From: Pseudomonadota bacterium
GTDB lineage: Bacteria > Pseudomonadota > Alphaproteobacteria > Caulobacterales > Caulobacteraceae
Direction: 5' to 3'
Assembly: GCA_023445705.1 (NCBI GenBank)
Contig: JAEXKM010000007.1
Location: 1-5,155, forward strand
Length of the DNA: 5,155 nt
The notes beneath the pieces are model-generated. The model did no database searches. It was given only the letters and a program-made list of their open reading frames with translations, and was not told the DNA's origin. Below, in pieces: positions 4,498 through 5,155 of the stretch; the stretch's first letter is position 1; the number at the start of each line of letters is the position of its first letter. The translations under genes and the position numbers were made by a program.

Positions 4498-4764
4498 ATG
4501 ACTGACGAAACCTCCGCCGCTCCGGCGGCCGCGGCGGCTCCCCGCCGTCCGTTCTTCCGCCGCCGCAAGGTTTGCCCGTTCTCCGGCGCCAACGCGCCGA
4601 AGATCGACTACAAGGACGTGAAGCTGCTGCAGCGTTACGTCTCCGAGCGCGGCAAGATCGTGCCCTCGCGCATCACCGCGGTGTCGGCCAAGAAGCAACG
4701 TGAACTGGCCAAGGCCATCAAGCGCGCTCGCTTCCTCGCCCTCCTGCCCTACGTCGTGAAGTAA
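4498..4764 (+). CDS. rpsR: 30S ribosomal protein S18
   Basis: S18 pairs with S6 on the platform of the small ribosomal subunit. The 88-residue product has a flexible Ala-rich N-terminus (residues 6-15), a basic stretch RRPFFRRRKVCPFSG (16-30), and the S18 core IDYKDVKLLQRYVSERGKIVPSRITAVSAKKQRELAKAIKRARFLALLPYV (36-86, in parts), including IDYKDV and the GKIVPSRIT signature. The single Cys26 is in the position often seen as a Cys in S18, without the full zinc set. A strong ribosome site GGGAGG (4485-4490) lies 7 bases before the ATG, in a 17-base gap after rpsF, so co-translation as one operon is expected. Confidence 0.98.
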   Translation: MTDETSAAPAAAAAPRRPFFRRRKVCPFSGANAPKIDYKDVKLLQRYVSERGKIVPSRITAVSAKKQRELAKAIKRARFLALLPYVVK

Positions 4765-4777
4765 GGGAGGACAGCAC

Positions 4778-5155
4778 ATGAAAGTTGTTCTGCTCGAACG
4801 CGTCGAAGGCCGTGGCGGTCTGGGTGACGTGGTCACCGTAAAAGACGGCTTCGCCCGCAACTACCTTCTGCCCCGTCAGAAGGCGCTGCGCGCCACCGCC
4901 GCGAACCTGAAGGTCTTCGAGGCGCAACGCGCCGAAATCGAAGCCCGCAACCTGAAGGCCAAGGAAACCGCCAGCAAGGCCGGTGAGGCCCTCGACGGCA
5001 CGTCCTACGTGCTGATCCGTCAGGCTGGCGAAACTGGCCAGCTCTACGGTTCGGTCACCGGCCGTGACGTGGCTGACATGGTCAACGCCGAAGGCGGCAA
5101 GATCGATCGCTCGATGGTGGTGCTCGACAAGCCGATCAAGACCCTCGGCGTCCAC
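4778..5155 (+). CDS. rplI: 50S ribosomal protein L9, N-terminal part (cut by window end)
   Basis: L9 binds 23S rRNA at the base of the L1 stalk of the large subunit and helps keep the reading frame. The frame starts at ATG 4778, 13 bases after the rpsR stop, behind a strong ribosome site GGGAGGA (4765-4771), and stays open to the last base, giving 126 residues. The N-terminal domain begins MKVVLLERVEGRGGLGDVVT (1-20), followed by VKDGFARNYLLPRQKAL (21-37), matching the L9 signature. A long charged connecting helix (about 42-70, KVFEAQRAEIEARNLKAKE) leads to the C-terminal domain with LYGSVTGRDVADMV (89-102). The end of that domain lies outside the window. Confidence 0.97.
   Translation, partial: MKVVLLERVEGRGGLGDVVTVKDGFARNYLLPRQKALRATAANLKVFEAQRAEIEARNLKAKETASKAGEALDGTSYVLIRQAGETGQLYGSVTGRDVADMVNAEGGKIDRSMVVLDKPIKTLGVH

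Noticed and set aside
1..5155. CRISPR arrays, tRNA/rRNA genes, transposases, phage or toxin-antitoxin genes
   Set aside because: No regularly spaced repeats, no tRNA cloverleaf and no recognisable mobile-element or defence protein was seen on either strand.

Overview
The window is a GC-rich (roughly two-thirds G+C) bacterial chromosome segment with short intergenic gaps. The ribosomal proteins, the long-form PurC and the style of the intergenic repeat suggest an alphaproteobacterium, most likely Caulobacterales (Caulobacter/Brevundimonas/Phenylobacterium group). This placement is from recognition by eye, not a search. Nearly all of the sequence is explained by nine genes, two of them cut by the window edges.

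Left part (1-2104): a globin-like protein gene (minus strand, cut at base 1) follows an HxlR-type transcription factor gene on the same strand. The regulator is divergent from a two-gene plus-strand operon encoding an SDR-fold protein and a kappa-GST/2-hydroxychromene-2-carboxylate isomerase-like protein. The layout suggests a regulator controlling its divergent neighbours, perhaps in a glutathione-linked response to electrophiles or aromatics. The SDR has lost most of the classical catalytic residues. The 44-base gap before the globin gene holds a dyad whose RNA hairpin would cover the Shine-Dalgarno sequence.

Middle part (2107-3733): purC (SAICAR synthase, de novo purine synthesis, minus strand) meets the isomerase gene tail to tail with two bases between the stop codons. 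It is divergent from an exported BCP/PrxQ-like peroxiredoxin. The 103-base purC/peroxiredoxin spacer contains a strong 24-bp interrupted dyad and a plausible promoter.

Right part (3734-5155): a 384-base non-coding stretch holds a hairpin just after the peroxiredoxin gene, a ~107-bp REP/MITE-like inverted-repeat element, a possible promoter and a structured leader. It is followed by the conserved ribosomal operon rpsF-rpsR-rplI (S6, S18, L9; L9 cut by the window end). S6:S18 autoregulation through the rpsF leader is known in many bacteria and may apply here.

I see no phage, CRISPR, transposase, tRNA or rRNA gene. The core is ordinary. The points most worth checking are the catalytically degenerate SDR, the SD-covering hairpin before the globin gene, the purC/peroxiredoxin dyad, the Cys-rich tail of the HxlR protein and the rpsF leader.
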